Origin: Castellaniella sp040276065
GTDB taxonomy: Bacteria; Pseudomonadota; Gammaproteobacteria; Burkholderiales; Burkholderiaceae_B
Reading direction: 5' to 3'
DNA length: 64,000 bases
Assembly: GCF_040276065.1 (NCBI RefSeq)
Contig: NZ_JBELOI010000001.1
Span: 62,001 to 126,000 of the forward strand
In this document: one piece after another, positions 39,107 to 47,627 of the stretch
Numbering within the stretch: the first letter of the stretch is position 1
Layout of the letters: each line of letters starts with the position of its first letter
Program-made: the position numbers and the translations under genes
Notes under the pieces: model-generated
What the model was told of the DNA's origin: nothing
The model's input: the letters and a program-made list of their open reading frames with translations, nothing else
Databases searched by the model: none

Positions 39107-40738
39107 CTATCTCTCCTCGTGCATGCGCCTTAGCTCCTTGCGGATCACCTTGCCAGTCGTCGTCATCGGCAGTGAATCCATGAATTCCACCAGGCGGGGA
39201 TACTCATGGGCGGCGGCCTTGTGGCGCACATGCTCCTGCAGCTCGGCGACCAGCTCTGGACTGCCCCCGTAGCCGTCGTTGAGCACGATGCAGGCCTTGA
39301 TGATCTCGGTGCGTTCGGTATCCGGCACGCCGATCACCGCTGCCATGCGTACGGCGGGGTGGCCCAGCAGGCAATCCTCGATGGGGCCCGGGCCCACGCG
39401 GTAGCCGGCCGTGGTGATCACGTCGTCGCCGCGCCCCATGAACCAGATGTAGCCGTCGGCATCGCGCATGCCGCGATCGCCGGTCAGCAGGAAATGACCG
39501 GCGAAACTGTCGGCCGTGGCTCGGGGGTTCCACCAGTATTCCAGGAACATCACGGGATCGGGGCGGCGCACGGCGATGTGGCCCTCGACGCTATCGGGCA
39601 GGGTCTCGCCCGCGTCGTCGACGATCTGCACCTCGTGACCGGGCACCGGCTTGCCGATCGCGCCGATGCGCGGCTCGAACAGAGCGGCGCACGAGGAGAC
39701 GATCATATTGCACTCGGTCTGGCCATAGAATTCGTTGATGGTCAGGCCCAGTTTGTCGCGGCCCCATTCGACGAGCTCCTTGCCCAGGGTCTCGCCGCCG
39801 CTGGCGATCGATACGAGGGCGTAGGGACCATGGCGTGCCGGGTCGCCGGCGGCCCGCAGCAGCTTGAGCGCGGTGGGTGGCAGGAACACGTGGGTGACGC
39901 CGTGTCGCGCCATGAGGGCGAGCGCGGTGTCCGCGTCGAACTTGGGCAGGCGGCAGGACAGCACGGGGATGCCGTGGTGCAACGAGGGCATCAGCACGTC
40001 CAGCAGTCCGCCGATCCAGGCCCAGTCCGCCGGGGTCCACATGAGCGCGGCCCGGTCGGGAAAGAAATTGTGCGAGATCTCGACCCCCGGGAGGTGGCCC
40101 AGGAGCACCCGGTGCGCGTGCAGCGCCCCCTTGGGTTTGCCGGTGGTGCCCGAGGTGTAGATGATCAAGGCGGGATCCTCGGCCAGAGTGTCGACTGGGG
40201 TGAAAACACCGTCCTGACCCTCGATCGCCTGCCAGAATGCGTGCAGGCCGGGGCCCGAGGCCTCATCCCCCTCGATAGTGAAAATGGACGCCAGCTCGGG
40301 GAGCTCGCCGCGGATGGCGGCGATCTTGTCCAGGCCCTCGCGGTGGGTCACCAGGGCGCGGGCGCCCGAGTTCGACAGCCGGTATTGCAGGGCCTCGGTG
40401 CCAAACAGCGTGAACAGCGGTACGGCGATGGCACCGAGCTTGTAGATGGCCAGGTGGGCGATCGCGGTCTCGAGCGACTGTGGCAGGAGGATGCCGACGC
40501 GATCGCCGCGATCCACGCCCCGTGATCTCAGGGCCTGCGCGAACCTGTCCGACCAGTCCTTGAGTTGATCAAAGGTGTAGCGTTGTGCCGTGCCATCGAG
40601 CGTGTCGACGATCAGTGCGAGGCGCCCGCTGCCGTCGGCCCACTTGTCGCAGGCGTCGACACCGATGTTGTAGCGCTCGGGAATCGTCCAGGAGAAAGAT
40701 TGCGCGGTCTGTTCGTAGTCGGCACCGGGATGCAGCAT
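39107..40738 (-). CDS. AMP-dependent acyl-CoA synthetase (acetyl/medium-chain AcsA-like)
   Basis: ANL-superfamily CoA ligase of 543 residues. The adenylate motif is LIIYTSGTTGKPKGALH, the A5-type motif NEFYGQTECNMIV, the hinge LTGDRGMRDADGYIW, and the catalytic lysine MTTTGKVIRKELRRM near the end. The sequence style is that of AcsA/medium-chain ligases rather than PaaK, so a short- or medium-chain, possibly aromatic, acid is the likely substrate. It is the last gene of the minus-strand aromatic-CoA cluster but is separated from the binding-protein gene by a terminator and 185 bases, so it may have its own promoter. It converges on pstB. Confidence 0.82.
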   Translation of the reverse strand: MLHPGADYEQTAQSFSWTIPERYNIGVDACDKWADGSGRLALIVDTLDGTAQRYTFDQLKDWSDRFAQALRSRGVDRGDRVGILLPQSLETAIAHLAIYKLGAIAVPLFTLFGTEALQYRLSNSGARALVTHREGLDKIAAIRGELPELASIFTIEGDEASGPGLHAFWQAIEGQDGVFTPVDTLAEDPALIIYTSGTTGKPKGALHAHRVLLGHLPGVEISHNFFPDRAALMWTPADWAWIGGLLDVLMPSLHHGIPVLSCRLPKFDADTALALMARHGVTHVFLPPTALKLLRAAGDPARHGPYALVSIASGGETLGKELVEWGRDKLGLTINEFYGQTECNMIVSSCAALFEPRIGAIGKPVPGHEVQIVDDAGETLPDSVEGHIAVRRPDPVMFLEYWWNPRATADSFAGHFLLTGDRGMRDADGYIWFMGRGDDVITTAGYRVGPGPIEDCLLGHPAVRMAAVIGVPDTERTEIIKACIVLNDGYGGSPELVAELQEHVRHKAAAHEYPRLVEFMDSLPMTTTGKVIRKELRRMHEER

Positions 40739-40824
40739 GGGGCGTACCTCGTGGGGTGATTGTTTTACTTATGGATCGACGTGCCTTTATCGTACTGCGG
40801 ATGATACCGGCGCGCGCTCCAATG

Positions 40825-40860
40825 AAAACCGCGATGCCTCCGGGTCGGAAGGCATCGCGG
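40825..40860 (-). terminator. Intrinsic terminator of the paa-like operon
   Basis: Read on the minus strand, CCGCGATGCC and GGCATCGCGG form a perfect 10-bp stem (40829-40838 with 40851-40860) with a 12-base loop, followed by TTTT. It ends the transcript of the binding-protein gene and separates it from the ligase gene downstream. Confidence 0.88.
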
Positions 40861-40923
40861 CGGGGGGGGCTGCGGCCGGTGGCCGGGCCGCGCGGGGCGC
40901 GGTCGGCCAGCGGTCGGCGGGCG

Positions 40924-42069
40924 TCAGTCGATGAGCGCCCAGTCGCCGTTCTTGATTTCCAGCATGCGGAAGGCGCTGAGATCCAGACCCATGTGATCGG
41001 TCGGCGACAGGTTGAACTCGCCGCCGGTGCCCATCAAGCCCTTGGTGCTTTCGATCGCATCGCGGACTTTTTCCTTGTCGGTGCTGCCGGCACGCTTGAT
41101 GGCGTCGACCGCGATCATCAGGCCGTCATAGGCGTGGCCGCCGAAGGTGGAGACATCGGATTTCCAGCGCTCTTTGTAGGCTTTGCTGTAGGCCGTGACG
41201 ACGGGTTTCTGTGCGTCGCTGTCGGGCAGCTTGTTGGCCACGACCAGGGCCGCGCAGGGCAGGCGCACGCCTTCGGCGGCATCGCGCGAGAGTTTGATGA
41301 ACTCATCCGAGCACACGCCGTGCGCGTGGTAGAGCGGCAACTTGATGCCGAGCTGCTTGTAGTTGCGCGTGGCGAGCGCCGGGCCCTGACCCAGGCCGAT
41401 GATGAAGACGGCCTGCGCGTCGGCGTTGTTCTTGATTTTAGTGAACTGCGGGCTCATGTCGGTGTCCTTGGGCCCGTAGGTTTCCTCGGCGACAATCTGG
41501 ATGCCGTACTTGCCCACCACGGTCTCGGCTTCCTTCTTGCCGGATTGGCCGAAGCCGCTGGTCTCGGTCACCAGGGCGATCTTGGTGATGCCTTGTTTCT
41601 TCATGTCTTCGAAGACCTTTTCCGCAGCCATCCGGTCGGTGTGCGGGGTCTTGAAGAGCCATTTTTTGACGGGGTCGATGATCACCACCGCGCCAGCCAG
41701 CGAGATGAAGGGAATGCCTGCCTTTTCGACCAGCGGATCCATCGACATGGTCGATCCGGTGGTGGTGCCGCCGATGATGAGGTCGACCTTGTCGTCATGG
41801 ATCAGGCGCTTGGCAAAGCCGTTGGCCTTGTTCGAATCGCTGCCATCGTCATAGTAGACGAGCTCCAGCGGCCGGCCGAGTACGCCGCCGGCCTTGTTGA
41901 TGGACTCGATGTACATCTCGAGGGTCTTGACCTCGGGGTCCCCGAGGAAGGATGCCGGGCCGGTGGCCGACAGGACCGAGCCGATCTTGATGGGATCAGC
42001 GGCGGTCGCGCCGAGGCTGATCATGGCCAAAGCCGCGCCAGCCACCCAATGTTTTAAAGTGAACTTCAT
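40924..42069 (-). CDS. Periplasmic substrate-binding protein of Liv-type ABC transporter
   Basis: Type I binding protein of 381 residues with a signal peptide ending at GATAADP. The mature start PIKIGSVLSATGPASFLGDP is characteristic of the Liv/HAAT family that takes aromatic acids as well as amino acids. I chose ATG 42069, preceded by AGGAGA; the frame is open 26 residues further. Its start overlaps the thiolase stop (ATGA), so it is co-transcribed with thiolase, paaK, paaI and paaG. Its natural membrane partners would be the livHMGF genes of the divergent operon, of which only a livG remnant and a livF fusion survive here. Confidence 0.88.
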   Translation of the reverse strand: MKFTLKHWVAGAALAMISLGATAADPIKIGSVLSATGPASFLGDPEVKTLEMYIESINKAGGVLGRPLELVYYDDGSDSNKANGFAKRLIHDDKVDLIIGGTTTGSTMSMDPLVEKAGIPFISLAGAVVIIDPVKKWLFKTPHTDRMAAEKVFEDMKKQGITKIALVTETSGFGQSGKKEAETVVGKYGIQIVAEETYGPKDTDMSPQFTKIKNNADAQAVFIIGLGQGPALATRNYKQLGIKLPLYHAHGVCSDEFIKLSRDAAEGVRLPCAALVVANKLPDSDAQKPVVTAYSKAYKERWKSDVSTFGGHAYDGLMIAVDAIKRAGSTDKEKVRDAIESTKGLMGTGGEFNLSPTDHMGLDLSAFRMLEIKNGDWALID

Positions 42070-43292
42070 GGTTTGTCTCCTTGCGGATTGACTAGGTTTT
42101 CTATGACCAGAGCGATGCCCTGGCCGACTCCGATGCACATCGTGCATAAGGCGTACCGTCCGCCGCGGCGGGCCAGTTCGTACATGGCGGTGGTCACCAG
42201 CCGCGCGCCGCTCATGCCTAGCGGGTGGCCAATGGCGATCGCGCCGCCGTTGGGATTGACGTGGGGTGCATCATCGGGCAGGCCCAGTGCGCGCAGCACG
42301 GCCAGTGACTGCGCCGCGAACGCCTCGTTCAACTCGATCACGTCCATCTGATCGAGCGTGAGCCCGGTCCGCTCGAGCACCTTGCGCACGGCGGGCGCGG
42401 GCCCCATGCCCATGACGCGTGGCGCAACCCCGGCGCTTGCCATGCCGACCACCCGTGCCCGCGGCGTCAGGCCGTGGCGTCGGGCAGCCGCCTCGGAGGC
42501 GATCAGCAGCGCGCAGGCGCCGTCGTTGACGCCCGAGGCGTTGCCGGCGGTCACGGTCAGCGCGGGACCGTTGATGCCTTTGAGTCGGGCCAGGCCCTCA
42601 AGCGTGGTGTCGGGCCGCGGATGCTCATCGGTATCGAAGATCAGGGGCTCGGCCTTGCGGCGTGGAATCTCGACCGGCAGGATCTCGTCCTTGAACCGGC
42701 CCGCCGCGTGGGCGGCGGCCCAGCGCTGCTGGCTGCGCAGCGCGAACGCGTCCTGATCGGCGCGCGACACGCCGAAATCCTCGGCGACATTGTCGGCCGT
42801 CTGCGGCATGGAGTGCGTCCCGTAGGCCTCTTGCATGCGCGGGTTGACGAAGCGCCAGCCGATCGTGGTGTCGAAGATCGCGGCCTGGCGGGACCAGGCC
42901 TGCTCGGCCTTGCCCATCACGAAGGGCGCGCGCGACATGCTCTCGACCCCGCCGGCGATCATCAGGTCCGCCTCGCCCGCCTTGATCGAGCGTGCCGCCA
43001 GGCCCACCGCATCCATCCCCGAGCCGCAGAGGCGGTTGAGCGTGGTGCCCGGCACGGTCTCGGGCAGGCCGGCCAGCAGCGTCGCCATGCGGGCCACGTT
43101 GCGGTTGTCCTCGCCCGCCTGGTTGGCGCAGCCGATCAGGACGTCGTCGATGGCCGCCGTGTCCAGGCCCGCTGCGCGCGCCGCCAATGCGCGCAGCGGC
43201 AGGGCGGCCAGGTCGTCGGCGCGGACGCTGGACAGCGCGCCGCCATAGCGTCCGATCGGGGTGCGTATCGCGTCGCAGATGTATGCGTGCAT
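42066..43292 (-). CDS. Acetyl-CoA acyltransferase (3-oxoadipyl-CoA thiolase-like)
   Basis: Thiolase of 408 residues. The acyl-enzyme cysteine is in LNRLCGSGMDAV (about residue 90); the C-terminal catalytic His and Cys are in GGAIAIGHPLGMSGARL and ALCTMCIGVGQG. The sequence is of the PaaJ/PcaF type, which cleaves 3-oxoadipyl-CoA to succinyl-CoA and acetyl-CoA and in the phenylacetate pathway acts twice. Its place next to paaK, paaI and paaG supports that role. GAGG six bases upstream supports the ATG. Confidence 0.87.
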   Translation of the reverse strand: MHAYICDAIRTPIGRYGGALSSVRADDLAALPLRALAARAAGLDTAAIDDVLIGCANQAGEDNRNVARMATLLAGLPETVPGTTLNRLCGSGMDAVGLAARSIKAGEADLMIAGGVESMSRAPFVMGKAEQAWSRQAAIFDTTIGWRFVNPRMQEAYGTHSMPQTADNVAEDFGVSRADQDAFALRSQQRWAAAHAAGRFKDEILPVEIPRRKAEPLIFDTDEHPRPDTTLEGLARLKGINGPALTVTAGNASGVNDGACALLIASEAAARRHGLTPRARVVGMASAGVAPRVMGMGPAPAVRKVLERTGLTLDQMDVIELNEAFAAQSLAVLRALGLPDDAPHVNPNGGAIAIGHPLGMSGARLVTTAMYELARRGGRYALCTMCIGVGQGIALVIENLVNPQGDKP

Positions 43293-43299
43293 GCTGGCC

Positions 43300-44622
43300 T
43301 CAGTGCTGTTTCGGGCGGTCGTCGAACACCCGCCGGGCCTTGCCGGTCTGGGTGCGTGGCAGGTTGCCGTAGTGCGTGACCGAGACCTTGGTCGAAATTC
43401 CGATATGGGTCTTGATGTGGTATTGCAGGCGCTTGGCGATCTCGGCGATCTGCTCGGGACCCAGCCCGTCGGCGTCGTGCTGCAGCTCGCAGCGGATCTC
43501 GACGTTGTCGAGAGGGCCTTCGCGCGTGAGCATGATCTGGTAGGTGCCCGCCAGCGCCGGATCGCGCAGGATCTGCTCCTCGATCTGGGTGGGGAACACG
43601 TTGACGCCGCGGATGATCAGCATGTCGTCCGAACGGCCCGTGATGCGGCCCATGCGCCGGAAGCTGCGGGCGGTGGGCGGCAGCAGGCGCGTCAGGTCGC
43701 GGGTCCGGTAGCGGATGATGGGCAGGGCCTCCTTGGTGAGCGAGGTGAAGACCAACTCGCCTTCTTCGCCGTCCGGGACCGGCTTGCCGGTCTCGGGGTT
43801 GACGATCTCGGGGTAGAAATGATCCTCCCAGATGACGGGGCCGTCCTTGGTCTCGACGCATTCCGAGGCGACGCCCGGGCCCATCACCTCGGACAGGCCG
43901 TAGATGTCCACGGCGTCCAGGCCGAGCTTGCGCTCGATCTCGCCGCGCATGCCCTCGCCCCAGGGCTCGGCGCCAAAGATGCCGACCTTTAGCGAGATGT
44001 CCTCGGGCGCGACGCCCTGACGATCGAACTCCTCGGCGATCACCAGGGAATACGAGGGGGTCACCATGATGATGTCCGGACGCAGGTCCTGAATGAGCTG
44101 GACCTGCTTTTCGGTCTGGCCGCCGGACATGGGGATGACGGTGCAGCCCGCGCGCTCGGCCCCGTAGTGGGCACCCAGGCCGCCGGTGAACAGCCCGTAG
44201 CCGTAGGCCACGTGGCAGATGTCCCCCGGGCGCCCGCCCGCCGCACGGATCGAGCGCGCCACCAGGTTGGCCCAGTGGTCGATATCGTTGAGCGTGTAGC
44301 CCACGACCGTGGGCTTGCCGGTGGTGCCCGAGGAGGCGTGGATGCGGGCGATGCGCTCGCGCGGCACCGCGAACATGCCAAAGGGGTAGTTCTCGCGCAG
44401 GTCGGCTTTGGAGGTACAGGGAAACTTGGCGATGTCGGCGAGGGTCTTGAGGTCGTCCGGGTGGACGCCGTGCGCATCGAAGGCGCGCTTGTAGTGCGGA
44501 ACGTGTTCGTAGGCGTGTCGGACGGTCCATTGCAGGCGCTGCAGTTGCAGTGCCGTGATCTCGTCGCGGCTCGCGCGCTCGATGGGTTCGAGGTCTCCCG
44601 GCTTGGGTTGTTTGACGGGCAT
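43300..44622 (-). CDS. paaK: Phenylacetate-CoA ligase
   Basis: Activates phenylacetate to phenylacetyl-CoA. 440 residues, the normal PaaK length. Motifs are ARIHASSGTTGKPTVVGYT for ATP binding, FGAEPWGEGMR, DIYGLSEVMGPGVA and the C-terminal lysine region LPRTQTGKARRVFDDR. AGGAG precedes the ATG. It is flanked by paaI and the thiolase gene. The oxygenase subunits paaABCDE are not in the window, so the pathway must be completed elsewhere or is broken. Confidence 0.95.
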   Translation of the reverse strand: MPVKQPKPGDLEPIERASRDEITALQLQRLQWTVRHAYEHVPHYKRAFDAHGVHPDDLKTLADIAKFPCTSKADLRENYPFGMFAVPRERIARIHASSGTTGKPTVVGYTLNDIDHWANLVARSIRAAGGRPGDICHVAYGYGLFTGGLGAHYGAERAGCTVIPMSGGQTEKQVQLIQDLRPDIIMVTPSYSLVIAEEFDRQGVAPEDISLKVGIFGAEPWGEGMRGEIERKLGLDAVDIYGLSEVMGPGVASECVETKDGPVIWEDHFYPEIVNPETGKPVPDGEEGELVFTSLTKEALPIIRYRTRDLTRLLPPTARSFRRMGRITGRSDDMLIIRGVNVFPTQIEEQILRDPALAGTYQIMLTREGPLDNVEIRCELQHDADGLGPEQIAEIAKRLQYHIKTHIGISTKVSVTHYGNLPRTQTGKARRVFDDRPKQH

Positions 44623-44649
44623 GTGAGGTCTCCTGGTGTGCTTGTTCTT

Positions 44650-45138
44650 TCAGGCGTGGGGCGCCGGGCCGGGTTCGTCCGCCAGCGATTCGGTGACCGT
44701 GCCCTGGATGCGGTGCGACTTGCCCCGGAACAGCGCAATGTCCCGCTGTGTGGCGAGGTTGCGCACGGTGATGTCGTAGACTCCGCTGCGCCCCGCCAGG
44801 GCGCGCTCGGCGGCAGTGGCCTGGAGCACGTCGTTTTCCCGCGCCGGGGCGAGGAAATCGATGTGGCAGGCCGAGGCGACGGTGTTCTGGTCGTAGCTGT
44901 TGCAGGCGTAGGCGAACGCCGTGTCGGCCAGCGTGAAGATCATGCCGCCGTGGCACATGCCGTGGCCGTTGAGCATGTCGCGGCGCACGGTCATGGTCAG
45001 CATGGCCGTGCCGGGGCCGACCGCCGCCAGCGCCATGTCCAGCGCGTGGGCGGTCAGGTCGCGGTGCCACATGGCCTGCGCGGCGGCCTCGGCGGTGGCC
45101 TGCGCGCCTTGGGCCTGGGTCTCGGATGTCTCTGTCAT
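44650..45138 (-). CDS. paaI: Hotdog-fold thioesterase PaaI
   Basis: Thioesterase of 162 residues that hydrolyses stalled aromatic CoA intermediates and recovers CoA. The hotdog motif NGHGMCHGGMIFTLADTAFA holds the conserved His and Asp. I chose ATG 45138 (MTETSETQ), with CGAGG upstream; the longer open frame overlaps paaG and is Arg-rich. It lies between paaG and paaK. Confidence 0.93.
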   Translation of the reverse strand: MTETSETQAQGAQATAEAAAQAMWHRDLTAHALDMALAAVGPGTAMLTMTVRRDMLNGHGMCHGGMIFTLADTAFAYACNSYDQNTVASACHIDFLAPARENDVLQATAAERALAGRSGVYDITVRNLATQRDIALFRGKSHRIQGTVTESLADEPGPAPHA

Positions 45139-45157
45139 GGATGGGCCTCGTGGAAAA

Positions 45158-45952
45158 TCATTCCCCCGTGAAGCGGGCGAGCCGCTTTTCGGTAAAGGCG
45201 GCCACGCCTTCGGCGTAATCCGCGCTCCAGCCCAGCTCGCGCATGAAGCCGGCCTCCATCGAGAGCTGCTGCTCGAGAGTGTGCGTGGGCGCCGCATACA
45301 TGGCCTGGCGGGTGCGCACCAGCGCCTTGGTCGGGCTTTGGGCGAGTTGGCGCGCCAGGCGGTCGACCTCGGCACCGAAGTCGGCGTCCGCCACGCAGGC
45401 CCAGATCAGGCCCCACTCGGCCGCCCGTTGCGCGGGCAACTTGTCGGCCAGCAGGGCCAGGCCCATGGCCCGAGCCATGCCCACGCGCTGCGGCAGGAAC
45501 CAAGTGCCGCCCGTGTCGGGGATCAGGCCGATTTTGCTGAAGGCTTGCAGAAAGGACGCCGACTCGGTCGCGACGACCAGGTCGCAGGCCAGGGCGATCG
45601 AGGCGCCCGCGCCCGCCGCGATGCCGTTGACCGCGGCGAGGGTGGGCACCCGCAGGTTTTGCAGGGCCAGGACCAGCGGCTTGTAGAAGCGCTCGACGGT
45701 CTGGCCGATGTCGGGCTTGCGGCCCGCCTGTATCTGCATGGCCCGGTCTCCGAGATCCTGGCCCGCGCTAAAGCCGCGGCCGGCACCGCTTAGCACCAGC
45801 GCGCGCACGCTCGCATCGGTCTGTATCCTGTCGAGCGCGTGGCGTAGTTCGGCGTGCATGGCCTCGGTGAAGCTGTTGAGCTTGTCGGGCCGGTTGAGCG
45901 TGATGCGGGCGATCCCGTCAGCGGTTTCAAAGAGGATATTGGCGTAGTCCAT
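45158..45952 (-). CDS. paaG: 2-(1,2-epoxyphenyl)acetyl-CoA isomerase PaaG
   Basis: Crotonase-fold isomerase of 264 residues that turns ring-epoxidised phenylacetyl-CoA into an oxepin-CoA. Oxyanion-hole segments are FSAGQDLGDRA and NGIAAGAGASIALACD; the catalytic Asp is in GLIPDTGGTWFLP. GGAG precedes the ATG. It starts 18 bases after the truncated paaN. Confidence 0.93.
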   Translation of the reverse strand: MDYANILFETADGIARITLNRPDKLNSFTEAMHAELRHALDRIQTDASVRALVLSGAGRGFSAGQDLGDRAMQIQAGRKPDIGQTVERFYKPLVLALQNLRVPTLAAVNGIAAGAGASIALACDLVVATESASFLQAFSKIGLIPDTGGTWFLPQRVGMARAMGLALLADKLPAQRAAEWGLIWACVADADFGAEVDRLARQLAQSPTKALVRTRQAMYAAPTHTLEQQLSMEAGFMRELGWSADYAEGVAAFTEKRLARFTGE

Positions 45953-45970
45953 GGGGGCTCCGGTGTGGAT

Positions 45971-47014
45971 TCAGGCGTGTCGGCGGCGCTGCACGACACG
46001 GAAGCGGTTGGCGACGAAGGCCGAGTCGGCGTAGGATGCGTTGGCCGCGGGGTTGCCGCCCGTGCCGTGGAAATCCGAGAACGCGGCCGATTGATTGACG
46101 AAGACGCCGCCGGTCAGGTTGATCGACAGGGCGACCTGGGCGCGCCAAGAGGCCTGCGTCATGGCCTCGATGATATCCTCGCGCGTGCTGTAGATCGCGG
46201 CGGTCAATGCCCCGTGGCGGCGGACGATGTCCTCGGCCAGGGCGATGGCGGCATCGGCGTCCTTGGCGCGCACCATGAAACTGATGGGACCGAATTGCTC
46301 TTGCGAGTAATGCGCGGCGTCCTCGGCGTCGCAGGCCACCAGCACCGGCGTGCGCACGCGCGCCTTGGGGTGATCCGGGTTGTCGAGGGGCCGGGAGGCC
46401 AGGACGACGCGTCCCATCGCCCCCGCCGAAGCCTGCTCGATGCGCGCCAGGGTGTCGTCGGACTGGATGGCGCCCAGCACCGCGTGCGCAACCTCGGGCT
46501 TGGACAGAAAGGCATCGATCGCGGCGGCCAGGTCCTCGCCGACCTGCTCGAAGGTTCGGTGGCCCTCGTCGGTGTCGATGCCGCCGGCCGGCACCACGAT
46601 GGCCTGGGACGTGGTGCACATCTGGCCTGAATACAGCGATAGTGTGAAGGCGAGGTTGCGCAGCATTGCGCGGTAGGCGTCGGTGGATTCGATGACGATG
46701 GTGTTGACGCCCGCGAGTTCGGCGTAGACCTGGGCCTGGCGACAGTGCTCGATCAGCCAGTGGCCGAACGTGTTGCCGCCTGTGTAGTCGATCGACCGGA
46801 CCTCGGGGTGGATGAATAGCGCGCGCGCCGCCTCGCGGTCGGCGGGCACGCACAGCGACACCAGGTTGGGATCGAAGCCATGCTCGGCCAGGACCTCGCG
46901 GATCACGCGCACCGTGATGGCCGCCGGCAGGATCACCTGGCCGTGGGGTTTGAGCAGGACGGGATTGCCGGTTGCGAGGGCGGCGAACAGGCCTGGATAG
47001 GTATTCCAGGTGGG
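45971..47014 (-). pseudogene. paaN: PaaN-type phenylacetate-pathway aldehyde dehydrogenase, 5'-truncated
   Basis: About 347 residues match the C-terminal part of PaaN (aldehyde dehydrogenase superfamily), starting PTWNTYPGLFAALATGN. The catalytic cysteine is in LYSGQMCTTSQAI and the C-terminal FSDFHGTGGNPAANASYADS is typical. Full PaaN proteins are about 550 residues, so ~200 N-terminal residues, with part of the NAD-binding fold, are gone. Upstream of 47014 the frame continues, but into the antisense of the livG remnant, giving an Arg/Ser-rich nonsense extension to 47221. The gene therefore has no native start or promoter. PaaN helps with the ring-opened semialdehyde. The junction could be a real deletion or an assembly chimera. 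Confidence 0.8.
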
Positions 47015-47022
47015 GCCCACCT
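47005..47022. other. Head-to-head rearrangement junction between paaN and livG remnants
   Basis: GGTGGGGCCCACC, a near-perfect palindrome, marks the point where paaN sequence (minus, PTWN codons ending at 47014) meets livG sequence (plus, PTSG codons from 47016). Both genes lose their 5' ends exactly here. CCCACC occurs at this codon pair in both genes. Confidence 0.8.
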
Positions 47023-47615
47023 CCGGCTCGATCCGCCTGGACGGGGATGACATCCAGGGCCGCTCGCCCGACGAGCTGGCGCGACGCGGCGTGGCGCGCA
47101 CCTTCCAGAACCTCCAAGTCTGGATGAATATGAGCGCCATCGAGAACGTCATGGTCGGCGCGCACCTGCGGCTGGACCGCAGCATATTCAAGGCGATGCT
47201 GCGTCTGCCCGCGCTGCGCAACCGCGACCGCGCCTTGCGCGAGGAGGCCGCCGAGCTGATGGCCTTCGTCGGCCTGGGCGATTACGTGGGTGCGCGTGCC
47301 GACAGCATGCCCTATGGCGCGCTCAAGCGTCTCGAGATTGCGCGCGCCTTGGCGATGCAGCCGCGCATGATTTTTCTGGACGAACCGGCTGCCGGCCTCA
47401 ATCCCAAAGAAACCCAGGACGTGGACGAGCTGGTGCGCAAGATCGCCGCCTCGGGCATCACCATCGTCCTGGTCGAGCACGACATGAAGATGGTGATGCA
47501 CCTGTCCGACCGCATTCTGGTGCTGGATTATGGCAAGCGGCTGGCCGAGGGCACCGGTCCCGAGGTCCGCCAGAACCCCGAGGTCATCGCCGCATACCTG
47601 GGCGGCCACGCCTGA
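47016..47615 (+). pseudogene. livG: LivG-type ABC transporter ATPase, 5'-truncated (no Walker A)
   Basis: 199 residues matching LivG from the segment just after the P-loop region: PTSGSIRLDGDDIQGRSPDE, then the LivG-specific GVARTFQNLQVWMNMSAIEN. The signature region YGALKRLEIARALA, Walker B MIFLDEPAAGLNP and H-loop VLVEHDMKMVM are intact. The first ~50-60 residues, including the Walker A motif, are missing, so it cannot bind ATP normally. A GTG at 47010 could start a short product. It is followed 13 bases later by the hemerythrin-LivF fusion. The permease genes livH and livM that should precede it are absent. Confidence 0.85.
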
Positions 47616-47627
47616 GCGGGAACCGAT

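Noticed and set aside
38926..39183. 85-residue open frame containing two 26-residue repeats
   Set aside because: The repeat peptide only reflects the 78-bp DNA repeat being a multiple of three; it starts inside pstB and runs into the antisense of the ligase gene.
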